A stretch of DNA of 64,000 bases from DATGKG01 sp963783145 (GTDB lineage: Bacteria; Desulfobacterota; Binatia; Binatales; Binataceae), in NCBI GenBank assembly GCA_963783145.1, contig CAWAMM010000002.1, forward strand, positions 62,001 through 126,000, given 5' to 3'. The notes below the pieces were generated by a model that did no database searches, was not told the origin of the DNA, and worked only from the letters and a program-made list of their open reading frames with translations. The position numbers and the translations under genes were made by a program. Below, in pieces: positions 36,960-46,687 of this stretch (its first letter is position 1; each line of letters opens with the position of its first letter).

Positions 36960-37130
36960 GGGGCGTGGCCCACTTATTCAGATTTGGCCCACCAATCAGC
37001 CCTTCTCGGAATCACCCGGGTGACCCCTAACACCCGGCTGTGCAAGGCGCTGCTCAATCGGATCACCGATCGAGCGCGCATCATCGAGACCGGTAGTGAG
37101 TCTTATCGCTTCCGCGGGACCGCGGAGCGA
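36960..37130 (+). mobile_element. Possible IstB-like C-terminal fragment
   Basis: One frame reads TRLCKALLNRITDRARIIET followed by GSESYRFRGTAERRKN, which resembles the end of IstB-type helper ATPases (LLDRLxHHxxIIETGxxSYRF). It is not derived from the complete IS21 element at 20810-23103, whose IstB ends differently. No start, inverted repeats or Walker motifs are present, so it is at most a relic. Confidence 0.4.
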
Positions 37131-37337
37131 CGCAAGAACCTAGCCTCTGTGATCAATGGGCCAGGTTAGACGCAGCGCAGCGGGAAAATGCTTCCTCTCG
37201 CACACTCCTAACCAGCAATTGGTGGCATCGAACTGCAAGTGGTCCAGTGGACACAATCCCGCCGAACCCGCCACGACGATTGCGAATTCCGCGTTGCTGT
37301 AAAGAAAGCCGACCTCCTTGCAGCCAAATGTCGCGCC

Positions 37338-38378
37338 CTAATTCGTTGGTTGAGTCAAAGTGGTGGGCGGAAGTACCAGCCGGCCGGTCGCAAGGTCATG
37401 TTCGACTTGGCGCGCCCGTTCAAGCGCGGCGGGAGGGATCCGCGATTCGAGCTTGGGATTGTACACCAGGCTCACCATCCCATCCTGCATCCCAAACACC
37501 AGCATCCCGGCGTGAAAGCGCTTTTCTTTGACCTCGGTCGCGATTTTCAGAAACGCCAGCGCGTTCGATGTCACTGCGCTGGCCAGGATCACGTCCGGGG
37601 CGACATCGTTCTGATTATTGAACACCCCGAAGGCATAGGCGTGGGCTTGCTGGGCGGCGAGAAACACGCCGAGTCCGGCCGCGTCGGCATTGTGAATCAG
37701 TACATCGGCGCCCTGGCTGATTTGCGCAAGCGCCGCCTCCTTCGCAGCTCCGACATCATCGAAGTTGCCGGTATAGCTGATCAGGACGCGGCCCTTCGGA
37801 TTTACCGAGAGAAAGCCGCGTTTGAAGCCCTCGAAGAATAATTTGACCGATGGCAATTCGATACCGCCGACCGCGCCCACCACGCCGGTTTTCGAAACTC
37901 CTGCTGCGAGCACGCCTTCGACGTAGGTTGCCTGATCGACATCAAAGGTTATCGACGCAACATTTTTCGCGGATGCGCTGCCTGAGCTGACCACGAAATA
38001 GGTGTTAGGAAAGCTGCGAGCTACTTCCATCGCGGAATCGGTGTATTCGAAACCATGCGCAAAGATCAGATCGAAGCCGCGCGAGGCGAAATCGCGAAAA
38101 GCGTCCTCGAAGTCAGTGGGCGATTTGGTCTGCACCAACGCGGTGTCCGCGCCGAGCTTGCTCTTGATGAGTTCCAGTCCTTGATACGCCGCGGCATTCC
38201 ACCCCGCATCGCTAACCGATCCGGGGGTAAGTAGTGCGACGCGAAACACGGTAGATGCCGGCTTGGTGTCTGCGGCGGGATGGGAAGTGCAGGCATCGAG
38301 GACACTCGCCAGCAGCATCGCCAGAATCCAGACCCAAATTTTTCGCGCGCGATAGGTATGCAGAGCGGTAGTTTCCAT
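37338..38378 (-). CDS. BMP-family ABC transporter substrate-binding lipoprotein
   Basis: From ATG 38378 the product has a basic N-terminus, a hydrophobic segment and a cysteine (ASVLDAC) that fits a lipoprotein signal. The mature part has the BMP/Med pattern: FRVALLTPGSVSDAGWNAAA, GFDLIFAHGFEYTDSAMEVA, FPNTYFVVSSG, VDQATYVEGVLAAGVSKTG and ADVLIHNADAAGLGVFLAAQ. BMP proteins bind nucleosides or related purines outside the membrane and feed ABC permeases such as those at 39999-41967. It starts 13 nt after queC. Two permeases but no ABC ATPase gene are present in this window. Confidence 0.88.
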   Translation of the reverse strand: METTALHTYRARKIWVWILAMLLASVLDACTSHPAADTKPASTVFRVALLTPGSVSDAGWNAAAYQGLELIKSKLGADTALVQTKSPTDFEDAFRDFASRGFDLIFAHGFEYTDSAMEVARSFPNTYFVVSSGSASAKNVASITFDVDQATYVEGVLAAGVSKTGVVGAVGGIELPSVKLFFEGFKRGFLSVNPKGRVLISYTGNFDDVGAAKEAALAQISQGADVLIHNADAAGLGVFLAAQQAHAYAFGVFNNQNDVAPDVILASAVTSNALAFLKIATEVKEKRFHAGMLVFGMQDGMVSLVYNPKLESRIPPAALERARQVEHDLATGRLVLPPTTLTQPTN

Positions 38379-38391
38379 CCGTAGGGAACTT

Positions 38392-39039
38392 TCAACCGAG
38401 ATAGACGGTGCGATCGATGACCGCGGCCTGCCTGAAAGCCTGCTGCCGCTCATAACATTTGTTGCACTGGCCGCAGTGTTGAGAGTTCCTGGGAGCCATG
38501 CAGGTTAACGTCACCTCGATGGGCAGGTGCTGGAATCGCCTGATAATATCTTCCTTGTGAAGCCCTCGCATGGGTGCCTCGATGAGCACTTTTCGTCCTA
38601 GCCCGGTACTTAAGACTTGACCGAAAGTTTCGAAGAACTGCGGGCTGGCGTCGGGAAACGGATTTCCTCCGAGCGATCCGATAGCCACGCGCGAGACCTC
38701 ATGCGTGCTTCCCCAAACTGCAGCCAGTGAAATCAATAAAATGTTGCGGCCAGGCAGATAAGTATTCTCGTCGGGCTCGTCGGCGGCCGGAACCCGCGCT
38801 CCGGTTATGCTCCAATGGGTTCCGTAAAGCGCCGCAGCGGGCGTGGACAGCATGGTTATCGATTGTACATTCGGGTTGTTGAGCGCATCGAGGAAAGATT
38901 GAAGGGCGTGAAGCTCGGCTTCTTCCCAAGCGAAACCGCATCGCACGTAAATCGGGGACACCGCGGCGTCCGATGCCATTTGCGCGATCAGAACCGAGCT
39001 ATCGAGGCCGCCGCTCGCGAGTACTGCGATCTTCTCCAC
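38392..39039 (-). CDS. queC: QueC-like 7-cyano-7-deazaguanine synthase
   Basis: The 215-residue product has the PP-loop SGGLDSS (residues 9-15), ENTYLPGRNILLISLAA, and a zinc site with Cys180, Cys189, Cys192 and Cys195 (CMAP...CGQCNKC). QueC converts 7-carboxy-7-deazaguanine to preQ0, the precursor of queuosine in tRNA or of deazaguanine DNA modifications. Its immediate partner gene encodes the BMP-type binding protein, which may import a related purine. No queD, queE or folE is seen here, so the rest of the pathway must lie elsewhere or be salvaged. Confidence 0.85.
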   Translation of the reverse strand: MEKIAVLASGGLDSSVLIAQMASDAAVSPIYVRCGFAWEEAELHALQSFLDALNNPNVQSITMLSTPAAALYGTHWSITGARVPAADEPDENTYLPGRNILLISLAAVWGSTHEVSRVAIGSLGGNPFPDASPQFFETFGQVLSTGLGRKVLIEAPMRGLHKEDIIRRFQHLPIEVTLTCMAPRNSQHCGQCNKCYERQQAFRQAAVIDRTVYLG

Positions 39040-39202
39040 GCTGACTCCTCACCGTTGGCGCGCACCCTATCATGATCGAAAGTATTGGGGCCACGGGGTT
39101 GTTTAACTCGACGCGGCCGCCGGCTTGTGCGATCTTCATGCGCTCGACGTGCGCGAGTCGAAAACAGTTTCCAATCCGCCGCGCATCTGGAGAGAAGACG
39201 CG

Positions 39203-39964
39203 ATGGCATCGCAAGGCTCCGCCTGGTACGTGGATTTTTTCCGCGCCGACTATCTGAACGTGTACGGGCACATGTTCACTGACGAGCGCGCCGAGAAGGA
39301 AAGCTCCTTCCTCACGAGCGCACTCGATCTGGAACCCGGCGCGCAGGTGTTGGATTTGTGTTGCGGCCAGGGACGCCATTCGGTGCAACTGGCGAAACGC
39401 GGATTCAAAGTCACCGGTCTCGATCTGAATCCTGAGTATGTGCAACTCGCTCAGCAAGCGGCCCTCGCGAGCGGGGTCTCGATTGAGACGGTGACCGCCG
39501 ATATGCGCGAGGTTCCTTTTCAGAACAAGTTCGACGCGATCGTCAACATGTATTCCTCGTTCGGCTACCTCGAGTCCGAGACCGAGGATTTGAAGGTGCT
39601 GCAATCGGTGGCGAAGGCTCTGAAGTCCGGCGGTTCGCTCCTGCTCGATATGCTCAACCGCGAGTGGGCGATCGACAATTACATCCCGAACGACTGGCAC
39701 ACCGCGACCGACGGAACCCTCTACGTCGAACGGCGCGATTTGGATCTAGCCACCAGCCGCATGCACGTTCATTTCATCGTGGTCGATCCCAACGGTGGTC
39801 GCCGCGAATCGATCGGCCACAACATCCGGCTCTACACGCTCACCGAGATGAGGCGACTGTTGGAAAGAGTTGGCTTCCGGGTGACGGCGGTATTCGGAGG
39901 ATTCGAGCGCGAGGTTTATTCCATCGGAACCCGGCGCATGATCGTCATCGCTCGCAAGGGCTGA
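39203..39964 (+). CDS. SAM-dependent class I methyltransferase
   Basis: From ATG 39203, with a GGAGAGA ribosome-binding site, the product has the SAM-binding motif QVLDLCCGQGRHSVQLAKRG followed by VTGLDLNPEYVQLA and VTADMREVPF, then FDAIVNMYSSFGYLE. The C-terminal half (YTLTEMRRLLERVGF) is typical of small-molecule methyltransferases. The substrate is unknown. It is on the opposite strand, between queC and the BMP permease genes, and splits what would otherwise be one transport cluster. Confidence 0.85.
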   Translation: MASQGSAWYVDFFRADYLNVYGHMFTDERAEKESSFLTSALDLEPGAQVLDLCCGQGRHSVQLAKRGFKVTGLDLNPEYVQLAQQAALASGVSIETVTADMREVPFQNKFDAIVNMYSSFGYLESETEDLKVLQSVAKALKSGGSLLLDMLNREWAIDNYIPNDWHTATDGTLYVERRDLDLATSRMHVHFIVVDPNGGRRESIGHNIRLYTLTEMRRLLERVGFRVTAVFGGFEREVYSIGTRRMIVIARKG

Positions 39965-39998
39965 GCGCGCATTCCGGCCAAATCAAGGTACGGACGTA

Positions 39999-40910
39999 TC
40001 AGGTACGGATGTATGGGATCCCGAGCGCGCTCGGATCGCGCGCCTGGCCGCCGAAGAACGCAAGCACGATCAACGTCAGCGCATACGGAAGCGCGAGGAA
40101 AAGCTGATACGGCACCGCGGTGCCAAGCGCCTGCAATCCGAATTGGAGCGCCATCGCGGCGCCGAACAGTATCGAGGCCGACGCCACTCCCCATGAATTG
40201 CGCTGGCCGAGGATCACCACCGCGAGCGCGACGAATCCCCTTCCGGCTGAGATGTTCTCGACGAACGTGTTGGCGTAGGCGAGGGTGAGGAACGCGCCCG
40301 CGAGTCCGGTAAGAACTCCCGATACGATCAGCGCCTGCCATCTGAGTGCATATACGCCGAGCCCCAGCGCATCCGCGGCCTCGGGCCGCTCTCCGGCCGC
40401 ACGCACCCGCAATCCGTAGCGCGTGCGCCGAAGCAGCCAGGCGAAAACCGGTACCAGGAGAAAGGCGAGGTAGACCAGCGGACTCTGATCGAAGAGCATC
40501 GGGCCGAAAAACGGAATCCGCACCAGCGGCCCAAGCGCGAGGGCATGCAGCGGGCTCACGATGAAGGCCTTGCCGGTGATACCGAAAAACTTGCGATAGA
40601 AAACCCCGGTAATTCCCGCCGCGAAAATATTCAGCGCGGTGCCCGCCACCACCTGGTTGACCGCGAGGTTGATCAGCAACACGCCGAGCATGGCATTGAT
40701 CGCGATCGCCGCCGCGATGCCGCAGGTCAAGCCAACCGCGATACTGCCGGTGAAATACACGCCCGACAGCGCGAAGAACGCACCCGCCAGCATTGCGCCT
40801 TCGATCCCGACATTGATGATGCCGCTTTCCTCGACCAGCAATTCACCCAACGCCGCGAGCAGAATGGGCGTCGCCATCGCAATCGTCGAGATCAGAAATG
40901 CCTCAAGCAT
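39999..40910 (-). CDS. BMP-type ABC transporter permease 2
   Basis: The start is ATG 40910, preceded by GAGGGT and overlapping the stop of permease 1. The multi-helix membrane protein (about 300 residues) has ALGELLVEESGIINVGIEGA MLAG, the hallmark of the BMP/RbsC-like permease branch, and LGLGVYALRWQALIVSGVL TGLAG. It forms the membrane channel with permease 1. The substrate is probably a nucleoside or purine. Confidence 0.9.
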   Translation of the reverse strand: MLEAFLISTIAMATPILLAALGELLVEESGIINVGIEGAMLAGAFFALSGVYFTGSIAVGLTCGIAAAIAINAMLGVLLINLAVNQVVAGTALNIFAAGITGVFYRKFFGITGKAFIVSPLHALALGPLVRIPFFGPMLFDQSPLVYLAFLLVPVFAWLLRRTRYGLRVRAAGERPEAADALGLGVYALRWQALIVSGVLTGLAGAFLTLAYANTFVENISAGRGFVALAVVILGQRNSWGVASASILFGAAMALQFGLQALGTAVPYQLFLALPYALTLIVLAFFGGQARDPSALGIPYIRT

Positions 40911-41967
40911 CGGCACCCTCAACCGAGGTGGCCGGGACCGGGGCGCGCGAAAACGCCTCGCGGATATTGCCCCATGCGCTGGTATCGAACGCGAGCAGAA
41001 TCAGGATCACCACTGCTTGAATAACCTGCACCAGCACGGGCGAAACGCCTTCGGCACGCTGCATCGCCTGCGAGCCGTTGTCGAGCGCGCCGAAGAAAAT
41101 CGCCGCGACCACGATGCCGAGCGGGTTGAGCCGCGCGACCAGCGCCACGGCGATGGCCTCGAAACCCCAGCCAGGCGAGATTTTCTCATACAAGCGGTGA
41201 TTGATGGCGGAAATCTGGACTGCGCCGCCGATGCCGGCGAGTGCACCGCTCAGCGCCATCGTCCAGATTGTGAGCGACGCGATCGGGATGCGAAAGAAGT
41301 TCGCCGCGCGGCGATTGAGTCCCATCGCGCGGAGCTGAAAGCCAACGTCGCTGCGAAACAGAAAAAGGTACACCGCGACCGCGAGGACGAGCGCGAGAAT
41401 CATTCCAAGGTTGAGCCGGGTCGGCGGCATGAACATGTACATCTCGGTGCTCGGTGCGATGGGCATGCTGCGCGGATACGCGTGCGAGGCTTCCATCAGC
41501 GGGCCGTGAACCGTCCAGCTCAGAATTTGCGCCGCGACGAAGTTCAGCATGATGGTGCTGATCACCTCGTTGGTGTCGCGGCGTGCGCGCAGCCATCCGC
41601 AGATGGCGCTCCACCAGGCGCCGCCGATCGCGCCTGCGACTAAAACAATCGTGAGCGCGAGCGGCCGTGGCCATCCGCCGAGAAACGGGCCGACCGCGCC
41701 GGCCGCGATGGCGCCGATCACCAATTGCCCATCGGCACCGATATTCCAAAGTGCGGCGGAGAACGCGACCGAGATCGCGAGCCCGGTGAAAACCAGCGGG
41801 GTGGCTTTTACCAGCGAATCGGTGAAAGCGATCCAGTTTCCGAAGGCGCCCTGCCATAGCGCGATGAAGACTCCCGCCGGAGAGGCTCCCAGAGCCAACA
41901 ACACGAGGGAGATCAGCGCGATCGCGAGCGCGATTGCTCCGGCGGGCTTTCCCAAAGTGGATAGCAC
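40903..41967 (-). CDS. BMP-type ABC transporter permease 1
   Basis: This 354-residue hydrophobic protein has SLVKATPLVFTGLAISVAFS and ALWNIGADGQLVIGAIAAGA, followed by RDTNEVISTIMLNFVAAQIL and GWGFEAIAVALVARLNPLG, all typical of the longer permease of nucleoside (Bmp/Nup) ABC systems. It is upstream of and overlaps permease 2. An ATPase gene normally precedes this pair; here a secreted protease lies upstream instead, so the ATPase is missing or located elsewhere. Confidence 0.9.
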   Translation of the reverse strand: MLSTLGKPAGAIALAIALISLVLLALGASPAGVFIALWQGAFGNWIAFTDSLVKATPLVFTGLAISVAFSAALWNIGADGQLVIGAIAAGAVGPFLGGWPRPLALTIVLVAGAIGGAWWSAICGWLRARRDTNEVISTIMLNFVAAQILSWTVHGPLMEASHAYPRSMPIAPSTEMYMFMPPTRLNLGMILALVLAVAVYLFLFRSDVGFQLRAMGLNRRAANFFRIPIASLTIWTMALSGALAGIGGAVQISAINHRLYEKISPGWGFEAIAVALVARLNPLGIVVAAIFFGALDNGSQAMQRAEGVSPVLVQVIQAVVILILLAFDTSAWGNIREAFSRAPVPATSVEGADA

Positions 41968-41979
41968 GTCACTCAGGTA

Positions 41980-44193
41980 TCATCGGCTGACGGTGGATGA
42001 TGCCGCTGCGCTCCATCCATTCACCAGATTGGTTATGTTGACGGTTCCCAGCCCGGTCGCGAAATCCCAACCGCTGGAGGTCAGATACGCAACATCAGCA
42101 GTGGTATTGGAGGTGGAGAGCACCCCTACCGTGTCGCCGGGAGCGATGAAGCAGTTGTTGATCTTATGCTTGCTTAGCGGCTGGCAAACCACATCGATGT
42201 CTCCTACCGTCACGTCATAAAAGACGCACGAGCTGTCTATCGTGCTGCCATTGTTCGAATTGCACGCGGTGAGGTTCAACTGATTCGGATCCGCGGTGCT
42301 GCCATACTCGGCAGCACCGAGCGCGTACAGGACGGGGTTCGGATTGCCCCATTTTTTACCAGTCTGCTGATTTACCAGCGCCTGAATTCCGGCAAAGGAA
42401 GGCGCCGGGAAAGAGGTTCCGCCGGCGCTGCTGAAAGATACGTCGATCGGATTGCTGTAGGTACAGGGAACTCCCTCCTGCGTGACATCGGACATGCAGT
42501 ACAAAAGTGCATGGGTGTAAAATCCATTACCGGCAAACAATGAAACGTCCGGCGTGTCGCGATGCCCATCGGCGGGAATGCCGTCGACGCCCGCCTGCCA
42601 TGAAGGCTTGGCATACATTGCGCTCGGACCTCCACCGCCGGCAATGTCGTTAGTGAAAGAGGCCTGGGCCGGAAAACTGTTGCAGAAGTCCGCGCCATCG
42701 GTGAAGCCAGCGTAGGTGAAGAGGAGGCTGCTGGCGCAGGAATCATTCCACGGGGTCTCAGGAAGATACGAACGCACGGTTTGAGTGCCTACGCCGGCGC
42801 CGCTCCAATAGTTGCCGATGGTTCCGTCGACGGCATCCTGAAAGTCGGTTCCGCCTACCGCAACATTGTACGGCGTGGAGGCGAAGCCGCTCACCGCGAT
42901 ACCGTGGGTGGCGATGGTGGAAGAGGAAAAATCGTCGCAACCCGCCGCGCCGGCATCTCCCGCCGCTACATAGACCGACGTACCTTCCGCCGCGGCCTGC
43001 TGCCAGATCGCATTGTAGGCCGCATTGCCGGCCTTCCCGAGCTGGGCTTCACATTCGCCATAGCTCACGCTGATGATGGGAGGCGGCGAAGCGCTGTTGA
43101 GCAGGTTCTGGGCCGCGATTAGCCCGCCGAAGGTGACCTTGGTACTGGGGCACGATGCCAACTCGATCGCCGCGTCCGGCGCCACCGCGGCGGACCATTC
43201 CGTATCGAGCGCAGCTTCAGACTCGTCGATGTTGATCCCGGGATCTTTGCACTTCTTCAGGCGCTTCACGCCCGCCGGTGGTCCGGGATGGATCTGCTCG
43301 AGGGTGCCTGTGAAAGATGACAGGCCGAACGCGGTGCGAAAGGTATTCCAATCGGCGGCGTTCATGTCGGTATCTTCAAGCACCACAATGGTTTGCCCTG
43401 CGCCGGTAATCGGCGTACTCAGCGCGCGCAGCGGGTTGAGGTTATAGATGACGGCGAAATCCGCCGGCGAGACGTCGTTCAGCTGGTTGCCGAGGTACGG
43501 GGAGGCGAACCATGGTCGCCATCCCACCGGCATCCAGTGGCCGCTCTTGGGGTCCTTCTGCACGGTACCGGCCTTTTGCATTAACGGATGCGGCATGAAG
43601 TCGTGCAGCGACGCGAAGCCGGCAATCACCGGCTCGAGCGCCGCGGGAATCTGTGGATCGCTGGCGTTGGCGATGTGGTTCGCGCCATCGATTGCGTAGT
43701 TGTGGATCTCGATGTGAAAGGCGTCGCGAACCTTACCCGCAGTGCCGGACACGTCGATTACCATCCCGCTCGGATACACCGAGTTTACGGTGAAGCCATG
43801 AGACTGAAGCCATCCGGTAACGGCGCTGAGGTCCTTTTTGGAGGGCCCGAAGGAGTCGCCAAATTCCTGCGCGGTGAGCCACTTGTGATAGCTGGGCGAA
43901 TGCGGATCGGAGAGCGCATCGATCTGCTGTTCGAGCGCTCGCTGCTGGTTGGGACTGCGTTTCAGTTGAAGCAGCAGATGCTCGAGCGGCAAGTTGTCCG
44001 CCACTGCTCCACGATCGAATTCCGCTCGCGCGAGCGGATGGACATTGCCTGTCAGCGCGACCAGCGCATGCTCATCGATGGCTTGCACCACCTGCGGCGC
44101 CGGCGCTACCTGCGCTAACGAGGTTAGACTGGTAGTGGCGAGGCAGATCACCATCGCGAAGGTTACGATTACTCCATTCAATAAATGTTTCAC
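41980..44193 (-). CDS. S53 (sedolisin/kumamolisin-type) secreted protease
   Basis: I place the start at GTG 44193 because a GAGAGGAT ribosome-binding site precedes it and a clear signal peptide follows (HLLNGVIVTFAMVICLATTS). Then come a pro-kumamolisin domain (SPSYHKWLTAQEFGDSFGPS, YPSGMVIDVSGTAGKVRDAF) and a peptidase domain. The catalytic Glu and Asp are in DESEAALDTEWSAAVAPDA, an oxyanion-type Asp in VAAGDAGAAGC, and the nucleophile Ser in SSAGGTSFPAPSFAG. These serine-carboxyl peptidases work outside the cell at acidic pH. It ends 12 nt before permease 1, with no obvious functional link. Confidence 0.9.
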   Translation of the reverse strand: MKHLLNGVIVTFAMVICLATTSLTSLAQVAPAPQVVQAIDEHALVALTGNVHPLARAEFDRGAVADNLPLEHLLLQLKRSPNQQRALEQQIDALSDPHSPSYHKWLTAQEFGDSFGPSKKDLSAVTGWLQSHGFTVNSVYPSGMVIDVSGTAGKVRDAFHIEIHNYAIDGANHIANASDPQIPAALEPVIAGFASLHDFMPHPLMQKAGTVQKDPKSGHWMPVGWRPWFASPYLGNQLNDVSPADFAVIYNLNPLRALSTPITGAGQTIVVLEDTDMNAADWNTFRTAFGLSSFTGTLEQIHPGPPAGVKRLKKCKDPGINIDESEAALDTEWSAAVAPDAAIELASCPSTKVTFGGLIAAQNLLNSASPPPIISVSYGECEAQLGKAGNAAYNAIWQQAAAEGTSVYVAAGDAGAAGCDDFSSSTIATHGIAVSGFASTPYNVAVGGTDFQDAVDGTIGNYWSGAGVGTQTVRSYLPETPWNDSCASSLLFTYAGFTDGADFCNSFPAQASFTNDIAGGGGPSAMYAKPSWQAGVDGIPADGHRDTPDVSLFAGNGFYTHALLYCMSDVTQEGVPCTYSNPIDVSFSSAGGTSFPAPSFAGIQALVNQQTGKKWGNPNPVLYALGAAEYGSTADPNQLNLTACNSNNGSTIDSSCVFYDVTVGDIDVVCQPLSKHKINNCFIAPGDTVGVLSTSNTTADVAYLTSSGWDFATGLGTVNITNLVNGWSAAASSTVSR

Positions 44194-44648
44194 TGTTGAG
44201 ATCCTCTCGATTCCGGTTAAAAAAGATGCAAATGAGCTGCTCGTACCCCCGCTCGGCATAACTGTGCCACCGCTTGACAATTCGTCAGCTTTTAACAGAG
44301 CACTTGATGCGGGTGCAAACGAACACGAGTCGATGCGCGGACTCCTCGCAGCAGGAAAAGCCTCTGCGATTCATTGCGCGCTTCGTTGTGAGGAAGGTGA
44401 AACGCGAGTGCGTACTAGGCGTCAGGCTTTGTGTAGCACCTCTCCAGATGGACCGGTTCGAAGGGAATGACCTGCTGCCGCGTCCGGGTAGCCGGCGCCG
44501 GCGCGACACTGCGGCCCATAGCCCACGCATAGCTCGCGTCGGGAGAAAGCAAGAACTCCAATATCAGCGCTTCCGCCGCAAACGGCAGCAGTCGCATCAC
44601 CGGGCCGTCGACGGCTGCTACCTCTGGGGTCTAACCGACCTCCCGAAA

Positions 44649-44910
44649 CTACGGAACGCTCAAGTTGCTTTGCGCTGCCTGTACCGCGCAGCCACCGTCG
44701 CTTAGCGTTCCCGAGGTAGCGCAGGTGCCCGACGTACCCAAGCTTGAGAAATAGACATTCGAAGCTTCCGCCCGTGCTGGAGGTTTTATCGACAATGCTC
44801 CCGCTGGTACCGCCAGTCACCTCCAAACCAGCGGTGAGTGCAGCACCGGCCCCTAACGCCGAAGTGGTGGTCCACGAATAAATGCAGGCATTACCGTTGG
44901 GGCATCGACT
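44649..44910 (-). pseudogene. C-terminal remnant of a secreted protein, frameshifted
   Basis: On the minus strand the sequence reads PNGNACIYSWTTTSALGAGA, ALTAGLEVTGGTSGSIVDK and, after a frameshift, NVYFSSLGTSGTCATSGTL, GGCAVQAAQSNLSVP before a stop at 44649. This Thr/Gly/Ser-rich repeat ending with paired cysteines resembles C-terminal tails of secreted proteins in soil bacteria. There is no start or signal peptide; it is a fragment. No function can be assigned. Confidence 0.45.
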
Positions 44911-44922
44911 GGGGGCTCCCTA

Positions 44923-46641
44923 GTGCCTTCGTTTCACCAGGAATTCCGACATGCTATGCAATCTTGTGGTCTGGTATGCGGAGCGTTCAGGTGCCTCGAC
45001 TGTATTCACTTTGTTGCTCGGCGAAGAGAGCTTGTGACCAGCAGTGTGGTTAATATCGAGGGCGAACTGGCGCAGCTCGCCTCCGGCACCATTCATGCCG
45101 ACGAAGCGCTGGAAGTTTCGCGGCGGGTGATGGCCCTCACTAAGGGCGCGCAATGGAGCCGCGCGACCGCTTATCATGGGCGGGCGCTTTACGCCCAAGG
45201 ACGCATCGCCGATGCGCTCACGACGTTCGAAGACGCGTGGGAATGCGCCGACCAGCTCGACGATCCGGTCGCGGGCGCCCTCGTGACCGGGATGGGCGGA
45301 AGCTGCTGCGCCACCCTTTATGATTATGCGAAGGCCGAGCAATGGTGCGTACGCGAACTGAATCGGTCGCGCTCGCGGGTGGTCGCGAACTATCGCTTCG
45401 GGCTGGTTCATCTGCTCGCATCGGCGCGGATGTGCCAGGGAGATATCGCGGGCGCGCGCGAGCTGCTGGGCGAATTCGAAGGGGGCGCATCCAACCACTT
45501 CCTGCTCGCATTCCACGAGGGCGAATGGGAACGCGGGGTGGTGCTGCGGCGGATCGAGCTCGATGCGGAGCGTGCGGCGGGCCGGCTGGAGGGGGTGGCC
45601 AATTGCGCATCGTTGCTGGGACGTTTTGCGCGCATGGCCAATCTGCGCGACGAGGCGGAGGCGTATCTGAATGAGGCGCTGGCGGCCTCGTGCGCATGGC
45701 CGGATCGGAATCGCGAGCTCTTCACCCGTATCGAGCTGGTCCTTTACCATGCCGACCTCGGACAGCTGGACCGGGCGATGGAGCATCTGCCGCGATGCCG
45801 CGAGATGGTCGAGGACGGGGAAGACTGGCGCGGCCATGGTGGCGCGGTGGCGTATGCGTCGGCGCTGGTCGAGGCGGCGGAAGGCATCGCCAGGGTTAGA
45901 GGGACGGAGCGGTTGTGGGCGATCCCGGCAGGGCGCAGTCGGCCCCTCAAGTTACCCGACCAGGTCGAGGATAGCTTCGGCGCGGCGATCGAGATTTTCC
46001 GCCGTTATCATGCGCCATGGGAAGAAGCGTCGGCGTTGACGTTCTGGTCGCGGGTGCTACTCGCCGCCGGTCATCATCGACAATCAGTCGAAAAGTTCAA
46101 TCTGGCATTTGCGATTTTTGACAGCCTCGAGGCGCCGGCCCAATTGACCGATCGGGTGCACGCCGAGATGTTCCGCTTCATGGGGCTAACCAGCCAGCCG
46201 GCTGCGACCACACCGAGCCTGATCCTCGGATCGAATCTTTTCCGCAAGGAAGGCGAGTACTGGACGATATCCTTCGAGGGCTCGGTCTTTCGACTTCGCG
46301 ACACGATGGGGATGCATTACATTTGCCGGCTGGTCGCCAATCCGGGGATGGAACTTTCGGCGCAGGATCTCGCGGCGCGCGCGCACAAAGCTCCGCTTAA
46401 GCGCGGTCGCGGAAAAAAAATCTCCTCCTCGCTCCGCAACGGAAGCTCGAACCGAGATGAGCATGACGACGCGGCCCGCGAGCGCGCGCGGCTGATGGTC
46501 ACCAAGCGCATCAAAGACGTCATCGCAAAGATTCGGCTGACCCATCCTGAGCTGGCGCGTCATTTCGCCTCCCACATCCGCACCGGCTACGCATGCAGCT
46601 ACGTCGCCGACGACGAGCATCGCCATAGTTGGACGACCTAG
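44923..46641 (+). CDS. TPR protein with a C-terminal regulator-associated domain
   Basis: This 572-residue mostly helical protein has TPR-like repeats (residues ~50-400; AYHGRALYAQGRIADALTTF, DEAEAYLNEALAA). It is followed by EYWTISFEGSVFRLRDTMGM, HYICRLVANPGMELSAQDLA and a basic helical end (VTKRIKDVIAKIRLTHPELA RHF, SHIRTGYACSY). The same C-terminal module occurs after TPR or AAA parts in signalling proteins of soil bacteria. It lacks the AAA and cyclase parts, so it may be a partner or remnant of such a regulator. The start is uncertain; residues 1-35 look non-native and GTG 45034 is plausible. It lies upstream of the large S53 gene. Confidence 0.6.
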   Translation: MPSFHQEFRHAMQSCGLVCGAFRCLDCIHFVARRRELVTSSVVNIEGELAQLASGTIHADEALEVSRRVMALTKGAQWSRATAYHGRALYAQGRIADALTTFEDAWECADQLDDPVAGALVTGMGGSCCATLYDYAKAEQWCVRELNRSRSRVVANYRFGLVHLLASARMCQGDIAGARELLGEFEGGASNHFLLAFHEGEWERGVVLRRIELDAERAAGRLEGVANCASLLGRFARMANLRDEAEAYLNEALAASCAWPDRNRELFTRIELVLYHADLGQLDRAMEHLPRCREMVEDGEDWRGHGGAVAYASALVEAAEGIARVRGTERLWAIPAGRSRPLKLPDQVEDSFGAAIEIFRRYHAPWEEASALTFWSRVLLAAGHHRQSVEKFNLAFAIFDSLEAPAQLTDRVHAEMFRFMGLTSQPAATTPSLILGSNLFRKEGEYWTISFEGSVFRLRDTMGMHYICRLVANPGMELSAQDLAARAHKAPLKRGRGKKISSSLRNGSSNRDEHDDAARERARLMVTKRIKDVIAKIRLTHPELARHFASHIRTGYACSYVADDEHRHSWTT

Positions 46642-46687
46642 ACGGTCGGATACCGCACCAATCAACCTCAATCTGCGCGGCGGCGTT

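Noticed and set aside
40639..41643. Plus-strand open frame (334 codons) opposite the BMP permeases
   Set aside because: It is antisense to two well-supported membrane proteins and its predicted product is His/Arg/Ala-rich without motifs.
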